Below, one piece after another: positions 45,151-52,230 of a stretch of 64,000 bases of DNA. The notes beneath the pieces were generated by a model that was not told the DNA's origin, searched no databases, and saw only the letters and a program-made list of their open reading frames with translations. This stretch comes from Mesorhizobium sp. YC-39. Its GTDB lineage: Bacteria; Pseudomonadota; Alphaproteobacteria; Rhizobiales; Rhizobiaceae. Position 1 is the stretch's first letter. Each line of letters begins with the position of its first letter. Location: positions 1-64,000 of the forward strand of contig NZ_JAOWPS010000005.1 of NCBI RefSeq assembly GCF_025753795.1, in the 5' to 3' direction. The position numbers and the translations under genes are program-made.

Positions 45151-46167
45151 TCAGGCGCGGCTGCGCCGGCGCTCGCGGCGGGCTTCGCTGGTCTCGGCGG
45201 TGTTGGCCGTCGCCTGCTTGTTGCGCATCGGGCCGATGCGCTCGACGATCGTCTCGACGGTCGGGCGATCCGACCGGGTGTGCGCGTCAAGCGCCTTGCG
45301 CATGGCGGCGAGGTGCTGGAACGAGGTGCCGCAGCAGCCGCCGACGATCCTGGCGCCGGCATCGACTGCGAGCCTGACATAGTCGGCCATCAGCTCGGGC
45401 GTGCCGGAATAGTGGATCTCGGTGCCGCGAAATTCCGGAATGCCGCAATTGCCCTTGACGATCACCGTTGCCTCGGGCTTCGCCTCGGTCATGTCGAGCA
45501 GCGAGGCGAGAATGTCGGAGGCACCGACACCGCAATTGGCGCCGACACCGAGCGGCGCTTGCGACAGTCCGTCGACGACGCCGTGGATGTCCTTCGGCAG
45601 CAGGCCCATCATGGTGCGACCGGCGGTATCGAAGGAGCCGGTATAGGTATAGGGCAGGCCGACGCGGATGGCGGCTTCGGCCGCGGCGCGGATTTCGTCC
45701 GGCGCCGACATGGTTTCGATCCAGGCGACTTCGGCGCCGCCGGCCTTCAGGCCTTCGATCTGTTCGGCGAAAGCCTCGACCGCCTCGTCATAGGTCATGG
45801 CACCGAGCGGCACCAGCAATTCGCCGGTCGGGCCGACCGAGCCGGCGACGATGACCCTGCGGCCCGCTTTGTCGGCGACGGCGCGGGCGATCTCGGCGGC
45901 GCGCTGGTTCAGCGCATGCACGCGGTCCTGCGCATGATGCAGCTTCAAGCGGTGGCGGGTGCCGCCGAAGGAGTTGGTCAGGATGATATCGGCGCCGGCA
46001 TCGACAAAGTTCTGGTGCAGGCTGGTGATGGTGTCGGGCGCGGTCTCGTTCAACAGCTCGGGGGCCTCGCCGGCCTCCAGCCCCATGGCGAACAGATTGG
46101 TGCCGGTGGCGCCATCGGCGAGCAGAACGCCCTTTTCGGCAAGCAGCGCGTCGATCGGGTTGGTCAT
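45151..46167 (-). CDS. bmt: Betaine-homocysteine S-methyltransferase
   Basis: 338 aa. The start MTNPIDALLAEKG at 46167 is preceded by GGAAGG. Zinc-binding cysteines of homocysteine methyltransferases are present: NCG (Cys212) and GGCCG (Cys278, Cys279). Other hallmarks are LLADGATGTNLF (13-24) and IILTNSFGGTRHRL. It converts betaine and homocysteine to dimethylglycine and methionine, feeding the DMGDH-like and SoxBDAG steps. In Sinorhizobium, Bmt has this role. The C-terminus is an Arg-rich tail (EARRERRRSRA). A perfect 20-bp palindrome lies 54 nt upstream, matching that at the MtgA-like gene. Confidence 0.9.
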   Translation of the reverse strand: MTNPIDALLAEKGVLLADGATGTNLFAMGLEAGEAPELLNETAPDTITSLHQNFVDAGADIILTNSFGGTRHRLKLHHAQDRVHALNQRAAEIARAVADKAGRRVIVAGSVGPTGELLVPLGAMTYDEAVEAFAEQIEGLKAGGAEVAWIETMSAPDEIRAAAEAAIRVGLPYTYTGSFDTAGRTMMGLLPKDIHGVVDGLSQAPLGVGANCGVGASDILASLLDMTEAKPEATVIVKGNCGIPEFRGTEIHYSGTPELMADYVRLAVDAGARIVGGCCGTSFQHLAAMRKALDAHTRSDRPTVETIVERIGPMRNKQATANTAETSEARRERRRSRA

Positions 46168-46220
46168 GGTGAATACGCCTTCCGGGAATTCTTTGGGCCG
46201 GGATTTTCTTTGAGATAAGG

Positions 46221-46240
46221 ATATAAAGAATTCTTTATAT
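46221..46240 (-). promoter_or_regulatory. Perfect palindromic operator upstream of bmt
   Basis: ATATAAAGAATTCTTTATAT, perfectly symmetrical, in the 104-nt gap between bmt and the XRE regulator gene. The core differs from the 27372 site only at the central base pairs. Confidence 0.8.
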
Positions 46241-46271
46241 GGCGTCAACGTCGAGAGCGCGTCGTCGCCTG

Positions 46272-47117
46272 TCAAAAGCGCATTTGAGCCAGCCTTTGCG
46301 TGAAGCTCGCGGCCTCATGCGCGTTGACGTCGGCGGCGCGGATCAGATTGTCGAAATGGCTGGTGAGCGTGCGGACCGGCTGGGTCGCGTTGAGCACCAG
46401 ATACATGTCGCCGACATAGATGGCGGCGCGGTAAGGCCCGAAGATCGTGTAGGGGATCGAATAGCGCATCCGCCCGTCATAGAGAAACAGGCGGAAGGTG
46501 GGATAAAGGTCGTCGAGCAGCGTCGCCATATGGAGAAGCTGCTGGTGGCGGTCGGCTTCGGGGAAACGATCCCATACGCCCAGCCCGCGCGCAAAGATCT
46601 CCAGCGTATGGCGCGGCATGCAGACCTCCATGTCGGTTTCCGGCCGCCGGTTGTATTCGATGCGGTACTGCGTCTCGCCGGCCTGGGCCTCGCGGCTCTT
46701 GTTGGTGATGCCGGCTTCATAGTCGACCAGCGCCTCGGTGCGCAGAAGGTCCGGAATGCCGGCCGGCACGTAGCGGATTTTCGTGCCTGCGGCCTCCGCA
46801 TGCCATTTGGCCAGCAGCGTGCGGTCGAAGCCGTCGGGCGCCTCCTCGATCTCGAGACTTTCTCGAATTTCGCCGGTGACGCCCTCGTCCTGGCTGAGGC
46901 CGAGCAGCCAGTCGAGAGACACCTTGAATTCGGCGGCGATGTTGAGCAGCGTCTCGGCACGGGGGAGGCGCGTGGAAGCGCCGGAGAGAAGCTGCGAAAG
47001 CGCGGACCGGTCGATGCCCACGGCCGTGGCGAAAGCCGACTGGTTCAAGTCTGACCGTGTCAAGAGCATTTTCAGGCGCTCGCGAAAGATCGTCGACAGG
47101 TCGCGCTTGTCCATCAT
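46272..47117 (-). CDS. XRE-type helix-turn-helix transcriptional regulator
   Basis: 281 aa. The start at 47117 (MMDKRDLSTIFRERLKM) has GGAG upstream. Residues 10-75 form an XRE HTH (NQSAFATAVGIDRSALSQLL). Residues 90-281 are a mixed alpha/beta effector region with CMPRHTLEIFARGLGVWDRF and RYSIPYTIFGPYRAAIYVG, no recognised ligand domain. It is upstream of bmt on the same strand and divergent from the desaturase gene, so either could be its target. An inverted repeat in the divergent gap (47280-47301) is a candidate site. Confidence 0.85.
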   Translation of the reverse strand: MMDKRDLSTIFRERLKMLLTRSDLNQSAFATAVGIDRSALSQLLSGASTRLPRAETLLNIAAEFKVSLDWLLGLSQDEGVTGEIRESLEIEEAPDGFDRTLLAKWHAEAAGTKIRYVPAGIPDLLRTEALVDYEAGITNKSREAQAGETQYRIEYNRRPETDMEVCMPRHTLEIFARGLGVWDRFPEADRHQQLLHMATLLDDLYPTFRLFLYDGRMRYSIPYTIFGPYRAAIYVGDMYLVLNATQPVRTLTSHFDNLIRAADVNAHEAASFTQRLAQMRF

Positions 47118-47279
47118 TTTTGCTCCGGCTCCTGGAGGAAAAATTTGCGCTGAAGCCGCCAAGGTTGCGCCGCAGGCGTAAATGAATCCTCAGGCTTGTT
47201 TACAATAGATAACATGTGCGGCTTTAAATGCGCAATCGCAACAGTTTGTGCACTTTGTCGCGTTGCAGCAACCCAACAC

Positions 47280-47301
47280 TCCTGACACAATGCTGTCAGG
47301 A
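47280..47301. promoter_or_regulatory. Inverted repeat in the XRE-desaturase divergent region
   Basis: TCCTGACA and TGTCAGGA separated by 6 bp (47280-47287, 47294-47301). It lies 42 bp before the desaturase ATG and about 165 bp from the XRE start, a suitable place for regulator binding. Confidence 0.5.
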
Positions 47302-47342
47302 ATCAGAGGGGTTCCGGCGACTGAAAGGCAGTGGTCGATAGC

Positions 47343-48353
47343 ATGACGAACACGGGTAATAGACGACGCAGTGCAACGGCCATCGAATGGCCGACCGTGT
47401 TTCTCGCATTTTTCTGCTACGGCATCTGGATCGTCACCGGCTTTCTGGTCTGGCCGTCCTACCCGATCCTGGCCCTTGCCATACTGTCCTTCACCGCCGC
47501 GCTGCAATCATCGATCATGCACGAAGTGTTGCACGGTCATCCGACCCGCAATGCGCGGATCAACGAAGCTTTCGTCTTCCTGCCGATCGGTCTTGTCTGG
47601 CCTTACCGTCGTTTCAAGACCATCCATCTGCGCCACCATGCCGACGAGCGGCTGACCGATCCGCTGGACGATCCCGAGAGCTACTACAAGGCGCTGTGGC
47701 ACCATGACGAATTGCCGCCGGCGATGAAATTCCTGCTCAGGATCAACAACACCATGGTTGGCCGCCTCGTGCTCGGCCCGTGGCTTTCCTGCATCGGCTT
47801 CTTCATCGATGATGCCAAGCAGATAATTGCCGGCGACAAGGCGATCCGCAAGGCATGGCTGCTGCATGCCATCGGCCTCGCAGTCGTGTTGCCTGTCGTG
47901 CAGTTCGGCTTCGGCATCCCGCTGTGGCTCTACATTCTGGTGCCGGTGTGGCTCGGCCAGTCGCTGATCTCGATCCGCACTTTTGCCGAGCATCAGTGGT
48001 CGGAGCATCCGGAAGGCCGCACGGTGATCGTCGAGCGTTCGCCGCTGTCCTTCCTGTTTCTCAACAACAATCTGCATTTCGTCCATCACAAGAGCCCGAC
48101 TGTGGCCTGGTACCGGCTGCCGAAACTGTTTGCCGACCGCCGTGACGAATGGCTGCGGATGAACAATGGCTACGCCTATCCGAATTATTTCGCGCTGCTC
48201 AAGGCATATGCCTTCAAGGCGAAGGAGCCGATCGTCCACCCCGTGCTCAGGCGCGCACCGGAACCGGGCAGGGCATTCAAGCCGCGCGTCAGGGCGCGCA
48301 GCCTCAATGGGCTAGGCAGCGCGCCGGTTCCGGCTGAGCCGCCGAAGGAATAA
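47343..48353 (+). CDS. Membrane fatty acid desaturase family protein
   Basis: 336 aa. The three histidine boxes are present: HEVLHGHP, HLRHHAD and HFVHHKSP, for the di-iron site. Several membrane helices surround them (AFFCYGIWIVTGFLVW; WLYILVPVWLGQ). Either the ATG at 47343 or a GTG at 47331 could be the start. The substrate may be a fatty acyl chain, but small-molecule hydroxylases share this fold, so only the class is certain. The C-terminus is Arg/Pro-rich. Confidence 0.88.
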   Translation: MTNTGNRRRSATAIEWPTVFLAFFCYGIWIVTGFLVWPSYPILALAILSFTAALQSSIMHEVLHGHPTRNARINEAFVFLPIGLVWPYRRFKTIHLRHHADERLTDPLDDPESYYKALWHHDELPPAMKFLLRINNTMVGRLVLGPWLSCIGFFIDDAKQIIAGDKAIRKAWLLHAIGLAVVLPVVQFGFGIPLWLYILVPVWLGQSLISIRTFAEHQWSEHPEGRTVIVERSPLSFLFLNNNLHFVHHKSPTVAWYRLPKLFADRRDEWLRMNNGYAYPNYFALLKAYAFKAKEPIVHPVLRRAPEPGRAFKPRVRARSLNGLGSAPVPAEPPKE

Positions 48354-48444
48354 TTTTATGACTTTGCCGCGCTAGCGGCTAAGCTTGCCCGGGCGCCTGG
48401 CGCCCATGACCCTATCAATCCTCTGGCAACGGTCGATTTCCGGC

Positions 48445-49245
48445 ATGAGCGAATTCATTGCGGCTTTGCCGATGTATGACTGGCCCGAGGCCAAGGACGA
48501 GGTCGACGCCCAATGGGCGCGATTGCGAGATGCTTTCCGGCAAAACGGCATCGACGCGCCGGAAGCCACTATTCGCCGCAATGGCGACCTGCCGCCGGTG
48601 CCGGATGGTATTCGCGATGCCGAGGGAAAGCTGCTCGCTCCTGATCCTGCGTCACTGCCGCCGGACGAGCTCGACTTTCACAAGCTCTGGCTGCATCCGG
48701 CACTACTTTTCGCGCAGACCTGCTGGGGGCCAATGGAACTCGGCCTTGCCAGCCAAGTCCAGGTGATCGGCCAGCCGAGCTATGACGCCTATGAGGGTGG
48801 GCAGGGCGAGCTCTATTCGAGCGCGCTGGTGATGCGGGTGGGTGAGGCGCCGTCAGTTGCCTCGCCTAACGACGGCAGGCCCTCGATCCCGCTCGATCTG
48901 ATGCGCGGCAAGCGGTTCACCTTCAACAGCGTCGATTCCATGTCCGGCTTCATCGGCCTGACGCGCGACCTGGAGGCAATGGGCGAGAGTCTGGACGTCT
49001 TCGCCTCGCGCGGCACAAGCGGCGGCCATCGCGGCTCGATCGTTGCGGTCGCCGAGGGCAGGGCCGATGTCGCGGCCATTGACTGTCAGAGCTGGGCGCT
49101 GGCGCAGCGCTTCGAGCCAGCGGCGCAAAAAGTAGCAGTCGTCGGCTGGACGGGGCGGCGCAAGGGCTTGCCGTTCATAACCGCCAGAACCACACCGGAA
49201 GAGACCCTCGCTGCGTTGCGCCAGGCTGTCGCGGCGGTTGGCTGA
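48445..49245 (+). CDS. PhnD-like phosphate/phosphonate-binding protein without transporter neighbours
   Basis: 266 aa, probably starting MSEFIAALPMYDWPEA; a longer start is possible at 48406. The middle carries the periplasmic-binding fold of PhnD-like proteins (QVQVIGQPSYDAYEGGQ, SALVMRVGEAP, RFTFNSVDSMSGFIGL, AAIDCQSWALAQRF). There is no signal peptide or lipobox, and no ABC permease or ATPase is adjacent, so it may be a cytoplasmic ligand-binding protein. It converges on dddP (18-nt gap). Confidence 0.75.
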   Translation: MSEFIAALPMYDWPEAKDEVDAQWARLRDAFRQNGIDAPEATIRRNGDLPPVPDGIRDAEGKLLAPDPASLPPDELDFHKLWLHPALLFAQTCWGPMELGLASQVQVIGQPSYDAYEGGQGELYSSALVMRVGEAPSVASPNDGRPSIPLDLMRGKRFTFNSVDSMSGFIGLTRDLEAMGESLDVFASRGTSGGHRGSIVAVAEGRADVAAIDCQSWALAQRFEPAAQKVAVVGWTGRRKGLPFITARTTPEETLAALRQAVAAVG

Positions 49246-49263
49246 AATCCGGTCCGAGGGCGA

Positions 49264-50631
49264 TCAGCCGCCGAGCAGCCGCTCATCGAGCGGATAGGTC
49301 GAAAGCTGCTCATTGCCGGTTGCGGTGATCAGGATCTGCTCCTCGATCTTGACGCCCTCGTGGCCGCCAAGTCGGCCGATATAGCTCTCAACGCACAGCA
49401 CCATGCTTGGCTCCAGTACGCCATAGGGCGTGTCTTCGGTCCAGTCGCTGGCATGCGGCAGCGTCGGGTATTCGTCGGCCAGGCCGACGCCGTGATAAAG
49501 CACGCCGTAGCGGGTCGGGAAGCAATCGCCTGGCGGCACTGCCGAGCGTTCGACAAGATCGCGGAACGATGTGCCCGGCCGCATCAGTTCGGTGTTGTGG
49601 GCGATCTGATCGGCGGCGATGCGGAAGAGGTCACGCTGCTCGTTCGACGGTTTTGCGTCGCCGCAAAGCCAGGTGCGCGAAAGATCGGCGCAGAAGCCGT
49701 AAGGGCCGATCAGGTCGGTGTCGAACGCAACGAGATCGCCGGCTTCGATGATGCGGGACGAGCATTCCTGGAACCATGGGTTGGTGCGCGGGCCCGACGA
49801 CAGCAGCCGGGTTTCGATCCATTCGCCGCCGCGCGCGATGTTGCCGCGGTGCAGTTCGGCCCAGAGCTCGTTTTCGGAGAGGCCTGGCTTTAGCGCCTTT
49901 TCCATCTCGCCCATCGCCGCTTCGCAAGCGACGATCGCCCGGCGCATGGCCAGGATCTCGTCGGCCGATTTGAGCAGCCGCGCGTTCTCCATCACCGCTT
50001 CGCCATTGCCGATCGAAATGCCGAGGCGGGCGAGTTCCTCGACGCCCTCGGGGTTGATGTGATCGATGGCGATGCGGTTGTTGCCGCCGCCATGCTCCTT
50101 CACCAGATCGGCGATGCCAGCCGCCCAGCGGCGCACCTTCAATTCGGTCAGTTCGCCGCTGTAGAGATACATCCACGACACCGCCGGCCGCACCTCGTCG
50201 ACGACACCGGAATGGTCGGAGAGATGCTCGCAGGAGAAATAGTCGAACAGTACCACCGGGCCTTCGGTGGCGACGAAGCAATGCCTGGTCGGATTGTGCG
50301 CGACCCAGAGCTGCATGTTGGTCGAATCGGTCGCGTAGCGGATGTTGACCGGGTCGTAGAGCAGGACTCCCGCATAATCGCGGCGCTTGAGCTCGGCGCG
50401 GATACGGTCGAGCCGATACTTGCGCATGATGGGCAGGTCGGGAGCGGCGATGCCGGCGGCGTGCCATTCGGCTTCCGCCAGTACGCCATAGCCCAGCACA
50501 TGCTGGTTGAGTCCGGCGGCCTTCTGCCGCGACTCCTGGCGCAATGCATCGATGGAGCCAGCTTCGTCCGGCTCGAACGGCATGATCTTGCGGTGACGGC
50601 CGAACCGTCGCTCGGTGCCTTGCTCGTTCAT
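49264..50631 (-). CDS. dddP: M24-family DMSP lyase, DddP type
   Basis: 455 aa. All reported metal and catalytic residues of the Ruegeria lacuscaerulensis DddP structure reappear at a constant offset of +9: iron ligands Asp304, Asp306, Asp316, His380, Glu415 and Glu430, and active-site Tyr375 and Asp386. They lie in AFDTDLIGPYGFCADLSR, RYGVLYHGVGLADEYP, CVESYIG and VKIEEQI. DddP splits dimethylsulfoniopropionate into DMS and acrylate. The start overlaps the upstream PMT gene stop (ATGA). Ordinary creatinase/prolidase-like M24 enzymes are the alternative, but the complete residue match favours DddP. The residue numbers for the reference are from memory. Confidence 0.8.
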   Translation of the reverse strand: MNEQGTERRFGRHRKIMPFEPDEAGSIDALRQESRQKAAGLNQHVLGYGVLAEAEWHAAGIAAPDLPIMRKYRLDRIRAELKRRDYAGVLLYDPVNIRYATDSTNMQLWVAHNPTRHCFVATEGPVVLFDYFSCEHLSDHSGVVDEVRPAVSWMYLYSGELTELKVRRWAAGIADLVKEHGGGNNRIAIDHINPEGVEELARLGISIGNGEAVMENARLLKSADEILAMRRAIVACEAAMGEMEKALKPGLSENELWAELHRGNIARGGEWIETRLLSSGPRTNPWFQECSSRIIEAGDLVAFDTDLIGPYGFCADLSRTWLCGDAKPSNEQRDLFRIAADQIAHNTELMRPGTSFRDLVERSAVPPGDCFPTRYGVLYHGVGLADEYPTLPHASDWTEDTPYGVLEPSMVLCVESYIGRLGGHEGVKIEEQILITATGNEQLSTYPLDERLLGG

Positions 50632-52193
50632 TTTGCGTCCTGCTTCTTCAACCTGACGACGTTTACGAGCCTGCCGTCCTTTGAGCCGAAGAATTCGGGA
50701 ATCCTGAGGCTGCGGCTTGCGCCATCCATGTCAAAACCTGCCTGATGGATGCGCTCCAGGATCTCTGGCTCCGGGTTTGGCTTGTCAAGCCAGACCAGAA
50801 CGGCGGGCTCCTGCAGCAACGCAGCGAAACCCGGCACTTCTTTTCCGAGGACGACAAGGTTGGGATCGGCGAGCCTGAGGTTTCCGACCCAGTGCCAGTC
50901 CGACGTGACCGTCTTGATCGCGCCACCCGCAGTCAGGCCGCGGTACAAGGTCTGGTAGTCCAGACGGACGACACGCCCCTGGCCCTTTCCGCCATAGACC
51001 TGATAAGCCCAAGTCCCGGGTACGATCAGAATGGCCAGTGCGGCTGCAACGGTGATGACGAGGTTTTGCGCGGTCCTGCCTTTGTCGCCAAGAGCATCCA
51101 TGCGGACCGCGAAAGCGACAGGAAGAAAAAGCAGGATCGGCAGCAGCCAGCGGTCCTGGAACCGGGTGGCGCCGCTGGCGAGCACCAGGATGATGGTGAT
51201 GCAGATTCCGAAGCCGAGAATGCGCCATACCAGTTTCTCGGAATCAGGAAATCGTTCGCGCAAATCCGATGGAACGACCCGTCCCGCCAGCATTGCCACC
51301 TCAAAAATCACGACCGGCAGGATGGCAAAATTCAGCGCGGCCTGGCCGAGGTCGAGGATGCCGTTCAGTGCGACGAGAAGGGCGCCGTCGCCGTCATCGA
51401 TGCCGAATTTGTAGCTGCGCGCCAGCAACTCACCCGGATGGGTGGCGTTCCAGTACAGTGTCGGCACACACACCAGTAGTGCCATGATCAAGCTGATCGC
51501 GATCTGCGGACGCAAGATGGCCTGGCGCGCTTCGCGCAACGACAAAGTCGCCGCCAGCATTGCGGCAATCAGGATGAAATTGTTGTATTTCGCCAGGATG
51601 GCCGCGCCGACCGCCACCCCGAACAGGACATAGGCCAGTAGCGACTTGCGCTGCAAAAGCTGGACGAGCGCCAGCAGCAGCACGCCCGAAAGACACAAGG
51701 CGGCGACGCTGTGCGACAAGGTGTGCTGCATTTCCCAGATCACCTGGGGAAACAGCCACAGGCCGAACATCGAGGCTACCGCCGTACGCTGGGAGTATCC
51801 CAGTTTGCGCACGGCGATGAAGACCGACGTCAGCCCGATGAAAATCAGCGAATATTTCAGGATTTTAAGCGTAACGATGCTGGTTCCAAACACCGACGAC
51901 ATCAGCCAGCCGAGCCAGGAATAGAGCGGCGGCTGCGAGCCGCCGTAGCCTGCCCATAAAAACCGCATATACATCAGCTGTTCGGAGTCATCGACGCCTA
52001 CTCCGGTTCCCGCCCAGAGGCTGACCAGCGGCAACACGGCGATCTGAATGCAGCAGTAAAGGGCGACCATGGCCATCGCCGCGGGGAAGGGGCCGATCCT
52101 GCCCTCGGCAAGCCATTCGGCCCATTTCATGGAATACTTCAAGGAATTCTCATCGCCCCATGACGGCATAGTTGCCGCTGGCTCCGCTAGCAT
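50628..52193 (-). CDS. PMT/ArnT-like polytopic glycosyltransferase
   Basis: 521 aa with about ten membrane helices and a C-terminal soluble part. The first large loop contains GVDDSEQLMYMRFLWAGYGG and SQPPLYSWLGW, the acidic/aromatic pattern of PMT_2-type enzymes that use polyprenyl-phosphate sugars. The C-terminus is periplasmic-like with HWVGNLRLADPNLV. The start at 52193 has AAGG upstream, and the long upstream extension of the frame is rejected as it lies in the DMGDH gene. It is 37 nt after the DMGDH-like gene and coupled to dddP; why a glycosyltransferase sits here is unclear. Confidence 0.75.
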   Translation of the reverse strand: MLAEPAATMPSWGDENSLKYSMKWAEWLAEGRIGPFPAAMAMVALYCCIQIAVLPLVSLWAGTGVGVDDSEQLMYMRFLWAGYGGSQPPLYSWLGWLMSSVFGTSIVTLKILKYSLIFIGLTSVFIAVRKLGYSQRTAVASMFGLWLFPQVIWEMQHTLSHSVAALCLSGVLLLALVQLLQRKSLLAYVLFGVAVGAAILAKYNNFILIAAMLAATLSLREARQAILRPQIAISLIMALLVCVPTLYWNATHPGELLARSYKFGIDDGDGALLVALNGILDLGQAALNFAILPVVIFEVAMLAGRVVPSDLRERFPDSEKLVWRILGFGICITIILVLASGATRFQDRWLLPILLFLPVAFAVRMDALGDKGRTAQNLVITVAAALAILIVPGTWAYQVYGGKGQGRVVRLDYQTLYRGLTAGGAIKTVTSDWHWVGNLRLADPNLVVLGKEVPGFAALLQEPAVLVWLDKPNPEPEILERIHQAGFDMDGASRSLRIPEFFGSKDGRLVNVVRLKKQDAK

Positions 52194-52230
52194 GAAGACC
52201 TTGCCCCGCACAATGCAGCTCTGATCGCTC

